Source: an uncultured Lachnospiraceae bacterium (GTDB lineage: Bacteria; Bacillota; Clostridia; Lachnospirales; Lachnospiraceae). From it: a stretch of DNA of 58,020 bases. A program made the position numbers and the translations under genes. Of the stretch, positions 35,401 to 44,988 are shown in pieces. The notes under the pieces were generated by a model. That model ran no database searches. It worked only from the letters and a program-made list of their open reading frames with translations, and was not told where the DNA came from. The stretch's first letter is position 1. The number at the start of each line of letters is the position of its first letter. Location: assembly GCA_902767135.1 (NCBI GenBank), contig CACXGE010000070.1:1-58020 (forward strand), in the 5' to 3' direction.

Positions 35401-36411
35401 TTATTTTATAGCTTCCATTTCACTTTTCTTCTCTCGTCCCATAAGGATTTCCACCGCATCTTCTGCACAACCTCCCTCAAAAAGGATGGAGCATACCTGA
35501 TCAATAATGGGCAGTTCCACGTGGTACTTCTTTGCCAATTGCTGTGCAGCTTTTGCAGAGTACACTCCCTCTACTACCATTTTCACCTCGTCCATGGCTT
35601 CTTGCATAGTATATCCTTTTCCTATCAAAATGCCTGCACGACGGTTTCTGCTGTGCATACTGGCACAGGTTACAATCAAATCCCCGGTTCCGGTTAATCC
35701 ATGAAAAGTTTCCCTTTTTCCACCCATGGCCTCTCCCAGGCGTGAAATCTCTGAAATTCCTCTGGTAATCAAAGCAGCCTTTGCATTGTCTCCATATCCC
35801 AGTCCATCGGCTATTCCCGCTGCCAAAGCAATCACATTTTTTAATGCTCCACCAAGCTCAATTCCCAAAACATCGGTACTGGTATATACACGAAATACAT
35901 TGCTGTTAAAAATTTCCTGGATAAATTCTGCATCCTTTTCTTCTTTGGCTCCTGCCACACAGGTAGTGGGAAGACCTTTCCCTACTTCCTCCGCATGACT
36001 TGGCCCGGACAGAACCGCTACAATTGCCTGTGGGATTTCTTCCTCAATCATTTCCGTCAACGTCATCATGGTATTTTCTTCGATTCCCTTTGCCACATTT
36101 ACAATCAACTGACCCTCTCTGGTAAATTCTTTCATACCCTTTGCAGTCTTTCTGGTAAATGGAGATGGTACCGCCAGTACAATCAAATCCATATCCGTCA
36201 TGGCCTGTTTTAAATCTGTGGTAAATATCATGTTGTCCGGTAACTTAGTTCCCGGTAGCTTATCCTTATGTTCATGGTTTTCCTGTAACATTTTAATTTC
36301 ATCTTCAAAGACGGAGTACAATGTTACCTGGTGTCCATTATTACTTAACAAAAATGCCAAAGCTGTTCCCCAGCTCCCTGCACCGATAATTCCTACTTTT
36401 CTCTGATTCAT
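35401..36411 (-). CDS. gpsA: Glycerol-3-phosphate dehydrogenase (NAD(P)+)
   Basis: A 336-aa enzyme reducing dihydroxyacetone phosphate to sn-glycerol 3-phosphate, the backbone for phospholipids. N-terminal KVGIIGAGSWGTALAFLLSN binds the dinucleotide; VLSGPSHAEEV, the catalytic lysine region ELGGALKNVIALAAGIADGL and GLTGTGDLIVTC follow. It directly follows plsY, which uses its product. Confidence 0.95.
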   Translation of the reverse strand: MNQRKVGIIGAGSWGTALAFLLSNNGHQVTLYSVFEDEIKMLQENHEHKDKLPGTKLPDNMIFTTDLKQAMTDMDLIVLAVPSPFTRKTAKGMKEFTREGQLIVNVAKGIEENTMMTLTEMIEEEIPQAIVAVLSGPSHAEEVGKGLPTTCVAGAKEEKDAEFIQEIFNSNVFRVYTSTDVLGIELGGALKNVIALAAGIADGLGYGDNAKAALITRGISEISRLGEAMGGKRETFHGLTGTGDLIVTCASMHSRNRRAGILIGKGYTMQEAMDEVKMVVEGVYSAKAAQQLAKKYHVELPIIDQVCSILFEGGCAEDAVEILMGREKKSEMEAIK

Positions 36412-36423
36412 CTTACTTTCCCT

Positions 36424-37077
36424 TTATTTTTCTTCTTTCTTTTTAAATAGATTTGTCTTGTTTTCTGTTCCTTTTAACAATCTCACAATATTGCCTCTAT
36501 GCTTATAGAATGCCATGATGGTTAAGGCTGCCGCAATCCCATACATTTCATACAAAACAGGCTGCTCCACTCCAAAATATCCCATCTGTCCCATCACAAT
36601 CAATTCAATCATAAAACCGGCATACACAAGCAATGAGCCTAAGGAAACATAATTTGTTAAGAGAAATGCCACCAAAAAGGTTACCAGAGCAAATCCAACT
36701 ATGTACCAGTCAAAGGATAGCAGCATCCCTGCTGTGGCTGCAATTCCTTTTCCTCCTCTGAACTTCATATAAAAAGGAAAGTTATGGCCTAGAACCACAC
36801 CTGCTCCTGTGTATAGCTTTAACAGGGGCATAACATCTGCATGGCTTTTATGAAACAAAGCCCAAACCAAAAGCACTGCAAATACACATTTAAACGCATC
36901 TCCTAAAAAAGTAATCAAACCTGCTTTTTTCCCCAGGGTACGAAGAGCATTTGTGGTACCGGCATTTCCTGAGCCATGGTCTCTGATATCAATTCCATGA
37001 GCCTTTCCGTACAAATATCCAGTCTGCAACACTCCAAATCCATATCCAATAGCAAGACAAACCAAACGTTCCATCAT
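36424..37077 (-). CDS. plsY: Glycerol-3-phosphate acyltransferase PlsY
   Basis: A 217-aa membrane enzyme that makes lysophosphatidic acid from acyl-phosphate and glycerol 3-phosphate. Family motifs: DIRDHGSGNAGTTNALRTLG, GAGVVLGHNFPFYMKFRGGK split around residues 90-110, and the second HG/KFRGGKG stretch. The start codon overlaps the der stop (TAATG), so translation is coupled. About five hydrophobic helices, standard length. Confidence 0.95.
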   Translation of the reverse strand: MMERLVCLAIGYGFGVLQTGYLYGKAHGIDIRDHGSGNAGTTNALRTLGKKAGLITFLGDAFKCVFAVLLVWALFHKSHADVMPLLKLYTGAGVVLGHNFPFYMKFRGGKGIAATAGMLLSFDWYIVGFALVTFLVAFLLTNYVSLGSLLVYAGFMIELIVMGQMGYFGVEQPVLYEMYGIAAALTIMAFYKHRGNIVRLLKGTENKTNLFKKKEEK

Positions 37078-38399
37078 TATTTTTCCTTCCTCTCACGAAT
37101 AATAAATTTCAGCGGCGTACCGCGAAATCCAAAGGCATCCCTGATTCTATTTTCTATATATCTTGTATACGAAAAGTGCATTAATTCCTTATCGTTTACA
37201 AAGATTACAAAAGTAGGTGGTTTCACCGATACCTGGGTAATATAATATAACTTTAGCCGCTTTCCCTTGTCTGATGGAGGCTGCTGCATTGCTACTGCTT
37301 CTGCCATAATTTCATTGAGCACACCTGTAGCTACCCGAAGGGTCTGATTTTCAATGACCATATCAATCATATCGTAAAGCTTAATCAATCTCTGTCCTGT
37401 CTCTGCTGAGATAAACATAATTTCTGCATATGGCATATAGGATAAAGTATCTCTCACTTTCGCGGTGAATTTGTTCATGGTCTTGTCATCTTTTTCCACC
37501 AAATCCCATTTATTTACTGCGATAATCACAGCCTTTCCTCTGTCATGGGCAATGCCGGCGATTTTCGCATCCTGTTCTGTGATACCTTCCGATGCATCAA
37601 TCACCATAATTACCACATCTGCCCGTTCCACAGCACTGACAGTACGGACAATCATATATTTTTCTAACTCTTCTTTAATCTTATTCTTCCTTCGAAGGCC
37701 TGCCGTATCAATGAATACATATTCCTTTCCATTGTGCTTTACAGCAGTATCGATAGCATCCCTTGTGGTACCTGCAATATCCGATACAATCACACGGTCC
37801 TCCCCACACAGCTTATTGATAATAGAAGATTTTCCTACATTTGGCTTACCTACTATGGCAATACGCGGACGCTCATCTTCCTCCTCTTCGGTATTTCCTT
37901 TATGAAAATGGCTGGTAATCTCATCTAGCATATCTCCCAGGCCCAGCTTTGAAGCAGCAGAAATAGGAATAGGGTCTCCAATCCCAAGATTATAAAATTC
38001 ATACACATCCGGCATGAATTTTTCAAAGCTGTCCACCTTATTTACCACCAATAGCACTGGTTTCTTGCTTCTTCTTAGCATATCTGCCACCTTGGCATCC
38101 GAATCCACCAGTCCCTGACGTACATCCGTCATGAACACAATCACATCTGCGGTAGCGATGGCAATCTCAGCCTGTTCTCTCATCTGTGACAAAATAATAT
38201 CCTGGCTTTCCGGCTCAATACCGCCAGTATCAATCAATGTAAATTCCATATTCAACCAGTTGACTTGCGCATAAATTCTATCTCTGGTAACACCCGGAGT
38301 GTCCTGAACAATAGCGATGCGTTCGCCAGCCAATGCATTGAATAAAGTAGACTTTCCAACATTTGGTCTTCCCACAATTGCAACGATTGGTTTACTCAT
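37077..38399 (-). CDS. der: Ribosome biogenesis GTPase Der
   Basis: A 440-aa protein with two GTPase domains and a C-terminal KH-like domain, the EngA/Der layout. First G1 GRPNVGKST near residue 9, second G1 GKPNVGKSS near 184, each with DTPG/DTAG and NKVD/NKWD motifs. The C-terminus has [20 protein letters not shown]. It acts in maturation of the large ribosomal subunit. A nested hairpin lies in the 108-bp gap upstream. Confidence 0.96.
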   Translation of the reverse strand: MSKPIVAIVGRPNVGKSTLFNALAGERIAIVQDTPGVTRDRIYAQVNWLNMEFTLIDTGGIEPESQDIILSQMREQAEIAIATADVIVFMTDVRQGLVDSDAKVADMLRRSKKPVLLVVNKVDSFEKFMPDVYEFYNLGIGDPIPISAASKLGLGDMLDEITSHFHKGNTEEEEDERPRIAIVGKPNVGKSSIINKLCGEDRVIVSDIAGTTRDAIDTAVKHNGKEYVFIDTAGLRRKNKIKEELEKYMIVRTVSAVERADVVIMVIDASEGITEQDAKIAGIAHDRGKAVIIAVNKWDLVEKDDKTMNKFTAKVRDTLSYMPYAEIMFISAETGQRLIKLYDMIDMVIENQTLRVATGVLNEIMAEAVAMQQPPSDKGKRLKLYYITQVSVKPPTFVIFVNDKELMHFSYTRYIENRIRDAFGFRGTPLKFIIRERKEK

Positions 38400-38446
38400 T
38401 TTCTGTTTCCCTTCCCTTTCCTATCTTAATCTTCGCCTTTCGCATT

Positions 38447-38498
38447 CCATTGAAATGGGGATGTTTCTATTACATTTGTACTGCAATGTCTCCATCCC
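38447..38498 (-). other. Nested hairpin upstream of der
   Basis: GGGATG (38458-38463) pairs with CATCCC (38493-38498), enclosing ACATT/AATGT (38472-38476/38485-38489). A small CCATT/AATGG palindrome adjoins it (38447-38458). No T run follows, so it may be a leader structure of der or a weak terminator of the DUF512 gene. Confidence 0.4.
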
Positions 38499-38507
38499 AT
38501 AATAGCA

Positions 38508-39839
38508 TCATTCTTGGTGCGCACTTTGCATACCGCACACCCTTTTCACGAAATCCTGTCCGCTTGATTTTACAATATCTAACCTTACTTGTAAAGCAGT
38601 TTCTACCTGGGAGACGGTCATATCATCCAAAAACACATCTTCCCCACTTCTCAGCATACAATCTGGTATCATAAGGACTTCCCCTAAATCTTTCCCTTTT
38701 AACTGGGCAATCAAATCGGTAGCGGTTACCAGACCTGCCACGGTAATCCTCTCTCCAAAGAAATCATTTCGTATTCCATATACATCCGCTCTCACATTTG
38801 GAAACTTTATCTGTATCTGCTCTGTCATTTTCTTCAAAAAAGGCTCCATTAATTTTCCAGTAGCCAGGGACACATGACGTTCTCTGTCATCTCCCACAAG
38901 TCCCTTTAACTCTTCCTTAACACTTACAATCATAGAGCGAACCATACCTACCCCATTTTCATATTGGAGATATCCATCATAAGAATCTTCCTCTGGCAGT
39001 TCCTCCTGGGCCAGAATATACCACTCATCTCCCCCATGAACAAAATGGGTTCCAAATTCCTCCATGGCTTTTTTCTGCCAGCGGTGAATGGTTTTTAATA
39101 CCTCCTTTGCATCCTCTTTTGTGAAAGGCTCTAGAGGATACAGCCCCTCCCTATATTTTGACAACCCTACTGGCACGATAGAAAGACTTTGCAGATAGGG
39201 AAGATATTTATATAATTCTTTGAGGCTGTATTCTAACTCCTCTTTATCATTTTCCCCCTTACAAAGTACAATCTGCCCATTCATAATAATTCCCGCATCC
39301 CTGAATTTTTCTGCCTTTTTCAAAGCATCTCCCGCAAATCTGTTATGCAACATTTTACAGCGAAGTTCTGGTCTCATTGCCTGGAAGGAAATATTAATAG
39401 GCTCTAAGCGGTATCTGATAATTCTATCCACGTCCTCATCACTCATATTGGTCAATGTCACATAGTTTCCCTGTAAAAATGACAATCTGGAATCGTCGTC
39501 CTTAAAATACAGGGTTTCCCGCATCCCCTTTGGCATCTGGTCAATAAAACAAAACATACATTTATTGTGACAGCTTCGATACTCATCCATCAGCCCATTC
39601 TCAAATTCAATCCCAATTTCCTCATCAAAATCCTTTTCGATTTCTAATTCCCATTCCTCTCCGTCTGCCTTTCTCACAACCATTTCTAAATAATCATCCT
39701 GAATCAGATAACGGTAATCAAACACATCTTTTATTTCGGTGCCATTGATTGACAACAGATAATCTCCCGGTTCAATTTCCATTTCCCAGGCAATGCTTCC
39801 CTCATTTACTTTTTGAATCAAATGTCCCTTTGACTTCAT
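38508..39839 (-). CDS. Radical SAM/PDZ protein with DUF512 domain
   Basis: A 443-aa protein. An N-terminal PDZ-like domain (GSIAWEMEIEPGDYLLSING) is followed by a radical SAM core whose cluster motif is CHNKCMFCFID (C-x3-C-x2-C) and then by the DUF512 C-terminal domain (GTHFVHGGDEWYILA region onward). Family length is 430-460 aa. The reaction is not established in any member I know. It is commonly found upstream of der, as here. Confidence 0.88.
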   Translation of the reverse strand: MKSKGHLIQKVNEGSIAWEMEIEPGDYLLSINGTEIKDVFDYRYLIQDDYLEMVVRKADGEEWELEIEKDFDEEIGIEFENGLMDEYRSCHNKCMFCFIDQMPKGMRETLYFKDDDSRLSFLQGNYVTLTNMSDEDVDRIIRYRLEPINISFQAMRPELRCKMLHNRFAGDALKKAEKFRDAGIIMNGQIVLCKGENDKEELEYSLKELYKYLPYLQSLSIVPVGLSKYREGLYPLEPFTKEDAKEVLKTIHRWQKKAMEEFGTHFVHGGDEWYILAQEELPEEDSYDGYLQYENGVGMVRSMIVSVKEELKGLVGDDRERHVSLATGKLMEPFLKKMTEQIQIKFPNVRADVYGIRNDFFGERITVAGLVTATDLIAQLKGKDLGEVLMIPDCMLRSGEDVFLDDMTVSQVETALQVRLDIVKSSGQDFVKRVCGMQSAHQE

Positions 39840-39948
39840 GCATATCTCCTATAATTTCTCTTTTTATATTTTCTCGTAACTATCATTGTTTTAGTATACA
39901 CACTTTTTCATAGAAATGCTATTGTTTTTGTAGAAAGTTCGTTTTTTC

Positions 39949-39977
39949 TTGACGATATTTCTTCGAAATGATATGAT
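39949..39977 (+). promoter_or_regulatory. Promoter of prs
   Basis: TTGACG (39949-39954) and TATGAT (39972-39977) with a 17-bp spacer, about 90 bp before the start codon. Confidence 0.7.
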
Positions 39978-40068
39978 ATTTTCGATTGTAAAGAAAGATA
40001 TGAAAATATTTAAATACCAAAACTATGGTATGCCAAGAATAAAAATTACATAGGAGGTTTCAAATTCA

Positions 40069-41238
40069 ATGCCTGATTTTAACCAACTGAAAAACTTAAC
40101 ACCTGTTGCTCCATTAAAGCTTGCTGTACACAAAAGCTGCCAGGAATTAGCCCAGGGGGTCAATGACTACCTTGTCTCTTTCCGTAAGGAAACACCATTT
40201 TCCAAATCAGACGTCATCCAGTTTAATGGATATGTGTCAGACAACTATATTGTGAAATCCGACTGTCCACGTTTTGGAAGTGGAGAGGCAAAGGGAAATT
40301 ACTTTGAATCCATTCGTGGATGTGATCTGTACATCATGGCTGATGTATGTAACTACAGCCTGACTTATACTGTATGTGGACACGAAAATCATATGTCACC
40401 GGATGATATCTATCAGGATTTAAAGCGTTTGATTTCTGCTGCTACCGGTAAGGCTCACCGTATCAACGTAATTATGCCGTTTTTATACGAAAGCCGCCAG
40501 CACAAGCGTACCAAGAGAGAATCTTTAGACTGTTCTCTGGCTTTGACAGAACTTGCACAGATGGGTGTTTCCAATATCATTACCTTTGATGCCCATGACC
40601 CAAGAGTAAACAATGCCATTCCTTTAAAGGGATTTGACAACTTTACTCCTCAGTACCAATTCTTAAAGACCTTGCTAAACCGTGTACCGGATTTACAGAT
40701 TGACAACAAACACTTAATGATTATCAGCCCGGATGAAGGAGCTATGCACAGAGCAGTATACTTCTCCAATGTTTTGGGCGTTGATATGGGTATGTTCTAC
40801 AAACGCCGTGATTACTCTACCATCGTAAATGGAAAGAATCCTATCGTAGCCCATGAATTCCTTGGAGATTCCGTAGAGGGCAAAGATGTGATTATCATCG
40901 ATGATATGATTTCTTCCGGTGACAGTATGCTAGACACTGCAAAGCGCTTAAAAGAACGTGGAGCAAAGCGTGTATTTATCTGTACCACCTTCGGACTCTT
41001 TACCAACGGTTTCAAAGCCTTTGATGAATATTACGAAAAGGGTTATATTGACCTGGTCATCACCACCAACCTAAATTACAGAACTCCTGTTACCTTTGAA
41101 AAACCATATTATGCAGAGGCCGATATGACAAAATTCCTTGCTTCTATCATTGATACCTTAAATCATGATATTTCTACCAGCAAGGTAATCAACCCAACTG
41201 ATAAGATTCGTGAGCTTTTAGCAAAACGTGGACTATAA
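40069..41238 (+). CDS. prs: Ribose-phosphate diphosphokinase (PRPP synthase)
   Basis: A 389-aa PRPP synthase of the longer clostridial form; classical enzymes are about 315 aa. The PRPP-binding loop VIIIDDMISSGDSM, the FDAHDPRVNN region and the ATP-side YESRQHKRTKRES are visible. It makes PRPP from ribose 5-phosphate and ATP for purine, pyrimidine, His and Trp pathways. AGGAGG is 11 bases before the ATG. It is monocistronic, with its own promoter and terminator. Confidence 0.92.
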   Translation: MPDFNQLKNLTPVAPLKLAVHKSCQELAQGVNDYLVSFRKETPFSKSDVIQFNGYVSDNYIVKSDCPRFGSGEAKGNYFESIRGCDLYIMADVCNYSLTYTVCGHENHMSPDDIYQDLKRLISAATGKAHRINVIMPFLYESRQHKRTKRESLDCSLALTELAQMGVSNIITFDAHDPRVNNAIPLKGFDNFTPQYQFLKTLLNRVPDLQIDNKHLMIISPDEGAMHRAVYFSNVLGVDMGMFYKRRDYSTIVNGKNPIVAHEFLGDSVEGKDVIIIDDMISSGDSMLDTAKRLKERGAKRVFICTTFGLFTNGFKAFDEYYEKGYIDLVITTNLNYRTPVTFEKPYYAEADMTKFLASIIDTLNHDISTSKVINPTDKIRELLAKRGL

Positions 41239-41256
41239 TTCTTGAACGATGATATG

Positions 41257-41297
41257 AAAAAGAGGATGCACTTTGAAGGGTGCATCCTCTTTTTTTA
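41257..41297. terminator. Bidirectional terminator between prs and the ABC transporter locus
   Basis: A 15-bp stem with GAGGATGCAC paired to GTGCATCCTC, an 8-nt loop and A/T flanks (seven T on the plus strand). It ends the converging transcripts. Confidence 0.9.
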
Positions 41298-41338
41298 ACC
41301 ATGTCCACAATGCCCGATGATATATATATTTGAATCAC

Positions 41339-41947
41339 CTATAACTCAATTCTTCTTGTCCCATAATTTTTATACGTTTCATCATGTGTCACCATAATTA
41401 TTGTTTTTCCCATCTCATTTAATTTTTTCAAAAGTGTCATTACTTTTTGTGCATTCTTTTTATCCAAAGAGCCCGTGGGTTCATCTGCCAGAATAATGTC
41501 ACATTTTTTAAATAACAGTCTCGCCAAAGCCACACGTTGTTGTTCTCCTCCGGAAAGCATATAAACTTTTTGTTTTTTTAATTCTAAAACTCCCACAAAA
41601 TCCAAACACTCCTCTAACGTAAAATCACTTCGTATCCCTGGTTTTACCAATTTCATATTCTGTTCTACCGTTTTCGATTCCATCAGTGCAAAATTCTGAA
41701 ATAGAAATCCCACCCTGTCTTTTAAATACTCTCTTTGATTCTTCCTTCGAAATATATTTTTGCCATCAACTAAAACTTCACCAGATTCCACTTTCTCCAA
41801 AGAACCAATGATGTTTAGTAGCGTGGTTTTTCCTTTTCCACTTTCTCCGTTTATTATCACAAATTCTCCATCTTGAATTTTTTCGCTCCAATGGTCAAAA
41901 ATCACCTTTTGTTCATACCCTTTTACAATATCTTTTATTTCAATCAT
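41339..41947 (-). CDS. ABC transporter ATP-binding protein, lactococcin-972 export type
   Basis: A 202-aa single ATPase domain: Walker A GESGKGKT near residue 36, signature LSGGEQQR, Walker B IILADEPTGSLD and the switch VTHDE. The short length and pairing with a DUF1430 membrane protein match the putative bacteriocin exporters of the lactococcin 972 group. It starts 7 bp after the membrane-protein gene stops and is the last gene of the locus. Confidence 0.88.
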   Translation of the reverse strand: MIEIKDIVKGYEQKVIFDHWSEKIQDGEFVIINGESGKGKTTLLNIIGSLEKVESGEVLVDGKNIFRRKNQREYLKDRVGFLFQNFALMESKTVEQNMKLVKPGIRSDFTLEECLDFVGVLELKKQKVYMLSGGEQQRVALARLLFKKCDIILADEPTGSLDKKNAQKVMTLLKKLNEMGKTIIMVTHDETYKNYGTRRIEL

Positions 41948-41954
41948 CCTTATC

Positions 41955-43895
41955 TTACACTCCTGATTTTAAAATTCTTTGCATATTTGTTTTCTCTAAT
42001 TTTGCAAAATGAATCATTTCAACTATAATGTCAATTCCCATAAAAAGCATCAATATCCCCATACTCGTCCACACTTCATAGAGTACGCCAAATTTGTACT
42101 CTGCTCCTAGACAAAACAAGGATAAAATGAACACAATAAAATTAACACAGAGGATATCTTTACATCTTTGCAGCATAGAATCACCATGTATCTTTCGCAA
42201 AATCAATTCCTTTTTCTTTACCTCAAACTCCAGCCTAATGGTAAGAACAGACAGCAATATGTATACACCCAAAAATAGTACAGCCATTACAATAACTACT
42301 ACAGCACCTCTTTGTCTCTTCTGCAATTCACAGGTGAAATCTTCCCATACCCCACTACTTCGCACCATACATTGCTTTTCCTTTTCAAAGGCATGGAATA
42401 ATGCAGGATTATTTTTTACATAGGTACAATTTAGATACATTTCTGGAATTAAAAGTTCCTCTTTATATTCTTTCTCCCCACAGTATAACACCACTGGGTT
42501 GTTTCTCACACCATATCCATTTCCATTTTTATATTCAAAAATCCTTCGGTTTCCTTTGTAAGTTATCCTTTCTACATCCTGTGTGTTTGCAAATGACAAC
42601 ACATTACTTTCCAGATAATCCAGTTCCTCCTGTGAAATATAGTTCTTTTCAGGCACAAATACAATATTTTTTCCCGTCAAAATATCTTTTTTATACTCTG
42701 GAAATATCTGTACCAAATGCTCCTTTAGATTGTAATTCATGCATATGGCATCTTCTTCTTTTTTTCCGTTCTCAAAAGTGATATTGGAATTCATATTCTT
42801 TATATCACATTCTTTCAAATATCTGGTATAAAAGACAGATTCCAAATCCATTTGCAGATTGTCATCCTCCATAATCAATTCCACAAAAACATAATCCTTT
42901 AGACTCTTATAGAATGCTTCCATCTGCTTTAAATCCAGGGTTTCATAAACAATGGAAATATCATTTGCGATGAGAATACTTATGAAAAGTCCCACTACTG
43001 CTTTGGAGATTATGGTAATCCCCCGAAGCTTTTTGGTGTTTTTTACATTGGACAGCCCTGCCCGAATGGGTGTTTTCAATATAGATAACTGGGACACTGC
43101 ATCCAAAAGCCCACACAACAGTGCTCCATAAATCAGGCCCATTTCCCAGGGAAAACTTCCATTTCTCACCTGAAAATACTTCACAACCACCCCAAAAAGC
43201 ATAGCAAAAACAACCATATCCTTACAAATACCTTTGAGCAAAAGTGCCTTTAATGAACATCCCATGGAAACCTGTAAAAACAGTTTCTTTTGTTCTAGTA
43301 ACACTTCATATTTATTGATTCCCCAGATGCAAATTCCAAAAATCAGCCATAAAATCATATATGAATTTTTAAATTCTTTTCTGGAGTCCCTTCCTTCCTT
43401 ACTAGGTATTGCCCCGCCATAACGTTCTACCAGCTCTGCCTTGCAGGAAAGCACTGCATCTTTCTTTCCCATCATATAAAACATATTTGGAAAATGCTCC
43501 ATCTTCTCTTGGGGAAGCTCTTGAAATTTATGATAAGAAATTTTTGTTTTCCCACAAAATACACTTTTTTTCTCCCCTGGTACTATCCAGTAAGATTCTG
43601 AAAGCTCCTTTTTTATTTTAGGTGTGCTATAAATCTTGATTCTGGTTTCATAGTTTCCCCTAGGTTCCCCATCAACAAAAAATATATCCACCTGGTATTC
43701 TTTACCACATTTTTCTATGTCCTTTAGCATATCTTTCTTTTTCTGCCCCTTCTGCAGATAAAAAGAAGTCTGATAAAAATCTTCAAAGGAATACAGATAC
43801 TGCTGATAAAATTCATATCCCCCCTCTACTGTGATGATAAGTCCAAGCAGAAAAAATAAATATTTCACCACTGTAATCAAATTTATCTGTCTCAT
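41955..43895 (-). CDS. DUF1430 bacteriocin-associated integral membrane protein
   Basis: A 646-aa FtsX-like membrane protein. It has an N-terminal helix (about 10-30), an extracytoplasmic region, a cluster of helices around residues 175-310, a second long extracytoplasmic region and three helices at about 535-630. This is the layout of the lactococcin-972-type immunity/transport protein. Its start overlaps the upstream gene by four bases (ATGA). With the ATPase it should form an ABC exporter or immunity pump. Confidence 0.75.
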   Translation of the reverse strand: MRQINLITVVKYLFFLLGLIITVEGGYEFYQQYLYSFEDFYQTSFYLQKGQKKKDMLKDIEKCGKEYQVDIFFVDGEPRGNYETRIKIYSTPKIKKELSESYWIVPGEKKSVFCGKTKISYHKFQELPQEKMEHFPNMFYMMGKKDAVLSCKAELVERYGGAIPSKEGRDSRKEFKNSYMILWLIFGICIWGINKYEVLLEQKKLFLQVSMGCSLKALLLKGICKDMVVFAMLFGVVVKYFQVRNGSFPWEMGLIYGALLCGLLDAVSQLSILKTPIRAGLSNVKNTKKLRGITIISKAVVGLFISILIANDISIVYETLDLKQMEAFYKSLKDYVFVELIMEDDNLQMDLESVFYTRYLKECDIKNMNSNITFENGKKEEDAICMNYNLKEHLVQIFPEYKKDILTGKNIVFVPEKNYISQEELDYLESNVLSFANTQDVERITYKGNRRIFEYKNGNGYGVRNNPVVLYCGEKEYKEELLIPEMYLNCTYVKNNPALFHAFEKEKQCMVRSSGVWEDFTCELQKRQRGAVVVIVMAVLFLGVYILLSVLTIRLEFEVKKKELILRKIHGDSMLQRCKDILCVNFIVFILSLFCLGAEYKFGVLYEVWTSMGILMLFMGIDIIVEMIHFAKLEKTNMQRILKSGV

Positions 43896-44383
43896 TTACA
43901 ATCCCCCCAAATATCCTCTGCCATCTGAATCACAGAAAGAATTTTCTCTTTATTTTTCCGGTATAATTCCATATTTTCTTCTGTTTTTTCCACTGGTTCA
44001 AATCTGTCATTCAAGTATATATTAACTTCTACCATATTCTCCTCTGATTCACAATAAGTGATACTAACACCTACTTCATCCTTTTGAAATATTCCCGGCC
44101 ATATAATCAAAGACACAAAACTTTTCCCTACTTCATCAAAATTCAAATTCTCGCATATGTAAAGATTTCCAGTATATCCAAGATACATCGGTCTATGTAC
44201 ACCTAAAGTATATCTTTTTTTTTCGTGTTCTATTTTTTTTAAACTCTTTTCATATGCATCCAACTTTTCTTCATATCTGTCATACCGATTACCAACTTTA
44301 AACTGCCAAAAACCCACATACAACAGAAATATAACGCCAATTACCATAAAAATAGTCTTTTTCTTATTCTTTTTTCCCTTCAT
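43892..44383 (-). CDS. Single-pass membrane protein of the bacteriocin-like locus
   Basis: A 163-aa protein: a very basic start (MKGKKNKKKT), one membrane helix (about 11-28), then a charged coiled-coil stretch (YDRYEEKLDAYEKSLKKIEHEKK) and a soluble C-terminal domain, probably outside the cell. GGAGG six bases before the ATG at 44383 fixes the start. It lies between the secreted protein gene and the exporter genes. It could be an immunity protein; no family is recognised. Confidence 0.7.
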   Translation of the reverse strand: MKGKKNKKKTIFMVIGVIFLLYVGFWQFKVGNRYDRYEEKLDAYEKSLKKIEHEKKRYTLGVHRPMYLGYTGNLYICENLNFDEVGKSFVSLIIWPGIFQKDEVGVSITYCESEENMVEVNIYLNDRFEPVEKTEENMELYRKNKEKILSVIQMAEDIWGDCK

Positions 44384-44404
44384 ATGTATCCTCCCACGTA
44401 ACAA

Positions 44405-44429
44405 AACCCTATAGAAAATCTATAGGGTT
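44405..44429 (-). terminator. Hairpin after the secreted-protein gene, probable partial terminator
   Basis: AACCCTATAGA (44405-44415) pairs perfectly with TCTATAGGGTT (44419-44429); on the minus strand TTTTG follows. Its place right after the structural gene suggests it reduces read-through into the exporter genes. Confidence 0.6.
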
Positions 44430-44454
44430 AAATTAAGTTCTTATTCAGTTTACA

Positions 44455-44865
44455 CTATTCAAACCACATTGTCACCATATATTTTACAGGCACACCTGTA
44501 TGCTTTACATCCGCCTTTCTAGACAAACCTGCTCCCTTTACTTTATTGGTATTTTTTTTAGTTCCTTTACTATTCTTCACTGTACCATAACTCGAGCATC
44601 CTCGCGGCATTCCACCTACATCTTGAACATAATCCTCCTTGACACAAAACGTATCATACCCATACGTTATCAGTGCATAATACTCTAAACCATCCACGTT
44701 AAAAGTTACAGTTTGATTCTTTTGCCAAGCCTTTGAAAATCCTGTTTTCCTCGTAATTGTTCTTGTATATTTTTTTGTAGCAGCATCAACAGAAGTCACA
44801 CTTCCAAATAACACAATACCACACATAGTAGCTGCAAACACTTTCTTTATAAAATTTTTCTTCAT
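44455..44865 (-). CDS. Small secreted protein, lactococcin-972-family-like bacteriocin candidate
   Basis: A 136-aa precursor with a Sec signal peptide (MKKNFIKKVFAATMCGIVLF, cleavage probably after VDAA near residue 30). The mature part of about 107 residues is basic, has two cysteines (CVKED and RGCSSYG) that could form a disulfide, a K/N-rich middle and an aromatic end (KYMVTMWF). Direct similarity to lactococcin 972 is weak; the case rests on size, the signal peptide and the downstream DUF1430/ATPase pair. It may instead be a different type of secreted effector. RBS AAAGGTG is present. Confidence 0.65.
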   Translation of the reverse strand: MKKNFIKKVFAATMCGIVLFGSVTSVDAATKKYTRTITRKTGFSKAWQKNQTVTFNVDGLEYYALITYGYDTFCVKEDYVQDVGGMPRGCSSYGTVKNSKGTKKNTNKVKGAGLSRKADVKHTGVPVKYMVTMWFE

Positions 44866-44940
44866 TTTTCACCTTTCTTTTAAAGGCAAGTATACTTTCT
44901 TTAAAACCCTTTATTTGTATAATATACCATACTCCGTTGT

Positions 44941-44969
44941 TAATTATATATATATATTAATTTTGTCAA
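44941..44969 (-). promoter_or_regulatory. Possible promoter of the secreted-protein gene
   Basis: TTGACA (44964-44969, minus strand) with TAATTA 17 bp downstream (44941-44946), in a run of alternating TA that gives several other possible -10 hexamers. The leader would be about 75 nt. Confidence 0.4.
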
Positions 44970-44988
44970 TAATTAAATTTATTTTTTA

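Noticed and set aside
39840..40068. Purine riboswitch in front of prs
   Set aside because: The leader is short and AT-rich and none of the conserved junction sequences or a terminator could be recognised.
44941..44960. TA dinucleotide run as a contingency repeat in the bacteriocin promoter
   Set aside because: The run is short and such AT stretches are common between genes here; spacing to the -35 could vary with it, but there is no direct sign of variation.
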